Assembly (NCBI RefSeq): GCF_017355855.1
Contig: NZ_JAFEWD010000010.1
Span: 62,001 to 126,000 of the forward strand
Reading direction: 5' to 3'
Length of the DNA: 64,000 nucleotides
Origin: Pedobacter sp. SYSU D00535
GTDB lineage: Bacteria; Bacteroidota; Bacteroidia; Sphingobacteriales; Sphingobacteriaceae
Shown: positions 61,520 through 64,000 of the stretch, one piece after another
How the letters are laid out: the number at the start of each line of letters is the position of its first letter
Position numbering within the stretch: the stretch's first letter is position 1
Position numbers and translations under genes: made by a program
The notes under the pieces: generated by a model
Seen by the model: the letters and a program-made list of their open reading frames with translations, nothing else
Told to the model about the DNA's origin: nothing
Databases searched by the model: none

Positions 61520-64000
61520 TTAGAAAGAATCATGCAAAAGAACTCGCAGACGGTCGTTGTTTAATGCTATTACCTTTTGATCAAATAGTCCTGCAAAAAG
61601 ATCTCCCTTCTGCTTTATTCTTTTTATGATATTTTTCAACGTAAAATCTGCAGGGTTCAGTTTGTAATTTACTTCTTTCCATTCCAAGGGGGTAGAAACT
61701 GTGGGCAGGTGATAAGGCCTAACCGAATAGACAGAAGCTATAGTATCAGCGAAGTCGTTCTGACTATCGTCAATATATAGTAGATCACCTCTTTTTTCAA
61801 CAGATCGCTCACGTGTTGTTATTTCTGGTATGCGCCGCTGGACTTCGTCACAAATACTGCTACCAATTTTTCGCGCCAACCGAAAATCAAACCCCGAACA
61901 GGGGATGAAAATATGTAATCCGGTTTTACCGGAGGTTTTAATGAAGCTTGTTATCTTCAGTTCGTTTAATAATTCTCTGGTAACTAATCCAGTTTCGACG
62001 GCTTTCGCGAAGTCCTCGTCTGAGGGATCCAAATCAATCGTTATGTAATCCGGATACTCAGGGTTTATAGATGTAGATGACCAGGGATTTAAGTCAATAG
62101 CGCCAAGGTTGATTGCATATAAAAGAGTGGCGGTGTTATTGCAAATGAGGTAGTCAATTGTACTTCTTTTCCCTCTTTTTTTATGCTTTCGTTCAGTACA
62201 AAAGATTTCTGCAAACTCAGGTTGCCGGCCTTCCATGTCCTTAATGTACACCCCGGGGGCAGTTGGAGCGATATGCTTCAGGTACAAAGAAAGAGGTCGG
62301 TTTCTTAGATACGGCAAAATATAAGTCGATATCGATGCATAGTAGCTCAAAAGATCTGCCTTGCGGACACCCTCGTCTTTCCATAGAACTTTAGCAAGGT
62401 TGTGAACTGTGACAGGCACTCCCTCCACCGGCAGGTCATGTTGATCCTCGATCTCCATCTTATCCAGCTTTTTCCAGTTGCTGTCTTCATTCAGGTACAG
62501 GTGTTCTTCCGAAGAGGTGGGTGTATTTTGAGCGGTTTCTATGTCTTTAACCGAAGTTTTGTCTGTGCTCAGCTCTTCCTGCGGAATCTCCCGTACAACC
62601 GATCTTGGATCCTTATCCTGCCGAAAGCCAAGAAAAGTCGCGGGCTTTCGAATCCTTCCTGATTTCGTCCAGGTAGCAAAGGCAAAGTTGGCTACGAGCT
62701 CTGGTTTTACATAATGGATAGTGGCCCCTTTGGTATCGAGGACGGGATTGATAAAAGGAGAGTGAGGCACTTCAATTGCTTTTAGCATCTTCAATATGGC
62801 AGGCATATCTTTCTCTTTGTAGCCTCCTCCAGAACGACCTATCCACTCTAATCCACCGTCTTTATTATAAGCGCCAAAAAGCAAGGACCGGAACAAGCGT
62901 CCTTTCTCCGACTCTGCCCAGCCTCCGATAACAAACTCCTGTCGCTTTTGCGTGGGCACCTTCAACCAGTTTTCTCCGCGCTCCCCCGGTATATACGGAC
63001 TGTGCTTTCGTTTGGCGATGATCCCTTCCCAGCCTTTTTCCAGCATCTCCTGGTAGAGCATCTCGCCATACTCATACGATTTGCTGAACCGCAAGATCTG
63101 GTTACCATTCAAAAGCGCCTCCAAAAGCGCCTTTCTTTGTATCAAAGGTAAATCCATCAGGTTGTGGCCGTCCATCCAAAGGAGGTCAAATACACAGTAG
63201 TAGATCGGGCGAGTATCCCCGTTGTACAATTGCAGCGCATCAAAATCCGGTGCGCCTTCTTCGTTGAATACCACCATTTCTCCGTCTAATATCACCTCAT
63301 GTCCTAGATCCTCCAATGCCTGCACAACAACAGGATACTTTTTTGTATAGTCTAAATTACTTCGCGACCCCAGGCGTACCCTACCATCTTTTACGTAGCT
63401 GATGATTCGATAGCCGTCCCACTTGACTTCATATAAAAACTCTGAACGATTTTCGACCTCCCGGTTCAGCGTCGCTAGCATTGGTTTAATAGCCCCCGGA
63501 AAAGTGGGTTCAGAGCTGCTGTCATTACTGATTGAACCTGTTTTCTTCTTACTCCCGGGGGGCTTTGCCTTGCTCCGGTTGCTTTGCCACGCCGGAGCAC
63601 TTATATTCTCCGCCATTTCTTCAATGCTAAGTCCCGAAACCACCGATTTGTCCTTGTCTCTAACGTCTTTGTCGGAAGCGTGCTTATCCTTTACCTTCGA
63701 TAGCAGCCAAGCGTTTTCTCCCTTTTCCCTGTTTCTGACGAGCAAGAATTCCCCTTTAAGTTTTTTGCCCTTCAGAACGATGTGCAGACTGTTTTTATAA
63801 TAGTGGGAGAGGAGCCAGTGTTCCTGCTCCTTTTTCCCTTTGATCTTTTCGGCCGGTTCATAGGTTCCCTGGTCCCAGATGATGGCGGTCCCACCCCCGT
63901 ACTGGCCTTCCGGAATGCTACCTTCGAAGTCCTTGTAATCGAAGGGATGGTCTTCGACCTCTTGTGCCAACCGATGATCGCTGGGATTTAAAGAAGGGCC
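61520..64000 (-). CDS. ligD: DNA ligase D (LigD), N-terminus beyond window edge
   Basis: The frame stays open to base 64000 (GPSLNPSDHRLAQEVEDH...), so the first few dozen residues are outside the window; the TTG read as a start at 63970 is internal. Domain order is 3'-phosphoesterase (VEDHPFDYKDFEGSIPEGQY), ATP-dependent ligase with the adenylated lysine in YEVKWDGYR (codon 63422-63424), then polymerase/primase (LAKVLWKDEG, TIDLDPSDEDF, TSGKTGLHIFIPC). It repairs double-strand breaks by non-homologous end joining, normally with Ku. No ku gene is seen here. Whether it is part of the element or chromosomal flank is open. Confidence 0.95.
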   Translation of the reverse strand, partial: GPSLNPSDHRLAQEVEDHPFDYKDFEGSIPEGQYGGGTAIIWDQGTYEPAEKIKGKKEQEHWLLSHYYKNSLHIVLKGKKLKGEFLLVRNREKGENAWLLSKVKDKHASDKDVRDKDKSVVSGLSIEEMAENISAPAWQSNRSKAKPPGSKKKTGSISNDSSSEPTFPGAIKPMLATLNREVENRSEFLYEVKWDGYRIISYVKDGRVRLGSRSNLDYTKKYPVVVQALEDLGHEVILDGEMVVFNEEGAPDFDALQLYNGDTRPIYYCVFDLLWMDGHNLMDLPLIQRKALLEALLNGNQILRFSKSYEYGEMLYQEMLEKGWEGIIAKRKHSPYIPGERGENWLKVPTQKRQEFVIGGWAESEKGRLFRSLLFGAYNKDGGLEWIGRSGGGYKEKDMPAILKMLKAIEVPHSPFINPVLDTKGATIHYVKPELVANFAFATWTKSGRIRKPATFLGFRQDKDPRSVVREIPQEELSTDKTSVKDIETAQNTPTSSEEHLYLNEDSNWKKLDKMEIEDQHDLPVEGVPVTVHNLAKVLWKDEGVRKADLLSYYASISTYILPYLRNRPLSLYLKHIAPTAPGVYIKDMEGRQPEFAEIFCTERKHKKRGKRSTIDYLICNNTATLLYAINLGAIDLNPWSSTSINPEYPDYITIDLDPSDEDFAKAVETGLVTRELLNELKITSFIKTSGKTGLHIFIPCSGFDFRLARKIGSSICDEVQRRIPEITTRERSVEKRGDLLYIDDSQNDFADTIASVYSVRPYHLPTVSTPLEWKEVNYKLNPADFTLKNIIKRIKQKGDLFAGLFDQKVIALNNDRLRVLLHDSF

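Noticed and set aside
60629-64000. Right attachment site as a repeat of the tRNA 3' end
   Set aside because: No copy of the T-arm/acceptor sequence was found by reading this interval, so no right end is claimed.

Overview
The window comes from a Bacteroidota genome, most likely Sphingobacteriales (Pedobacter-like). The evidence is a -33/-7 promoter of the TTTG-N19-TAnnTTTG type before a tRNA, a CTnDOT-type tra gene set with RteC, a type B T9SS sorting domain, Bacteroidota-style Rhs proteins, and the general lack of Shine-Dalgarno sequences. Most of it reads as one integrative and conjugative element (ICE) or a composite island entered next to a tRNA-Met(CAT) gene. No second copy of the tRNA 3' end was seen, so the right boundary is not fixed and the element may run past base 64000.

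Layout. 1-620: end of a chromosomal metallo-beta-lactamase-fold gene, then the tRNA with its promoter and terminator. 700-3111: inverted-repeat region, tyrosine recombinase, YhcG/DUF1016 nuclease. 3112-3729: apparently decayed DNA. 3730-26403: a 23-kb same-strand operon encoding an outer-membrane beta-barrel, an Ig-like periplasmic protein, a lipoprotein, a giant SpvB/TcB-like shell protein, a small secreted protein, a DUF6443-type Rhs-cap protein, and a 2214-residue Rhs protein ending in a GH-E (HNH/Endo VII) nuclease. An ankyrin protein (likely immunity) and a lipoprotein follow. 26404-27236: degenerate tandem repeats with paired hairpins. 27237-37023: surface-fibre genes (a tail-collar protein, a YadA-head-like protein sharing its C-terminal module, a small coiled-coil protein, and an IgGFc-binding/PKD protein with a T9SS sorting domain).

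37519-41995: mobilisation genes (HTH protein, small basic protein, MobC-like protein, relaxase, coupling ATPase) with an oriT-like hairpin. 42144-44675: GNAT, membrane-bound LuxR-type regulator and RteC. 44722-49251: defence cargo, an HNH-like protein convergent with a two-gene Gabija system (OLD/TOPRIM nuclease plus UvrD-like helicase). 49483-60019: transfer operon (TraE, F, G, I-like, two paralogous periplasmic proteins, J, K, L-like, M, N, and a DUF3945-like protein) ending in a terminator. 60110-61517: a lipoprotein, a structured non-coding stretch and a small orphan gene. 61520-64000: DNA ligase D running off the edge.

How it fits together: the integrase would move the element; the relaxase, coupling protein and Tra channel would transfer it, with RteC and the LuxR protein as regulators. 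A near-identical 20-bp palindrome lies before both the mob and tra operons and may couple them. Cargo falls in three groups: contact-dependent antagonism (Rhs/GH-E plus ankyrin), surface adhesion, and phage defence (Gabija). The most novel-looking unit is the Rhs/Tc-like operon, in which the toxin chassis is spread over several polypeptides and is co-encoded with its own outer-membrane barrel.
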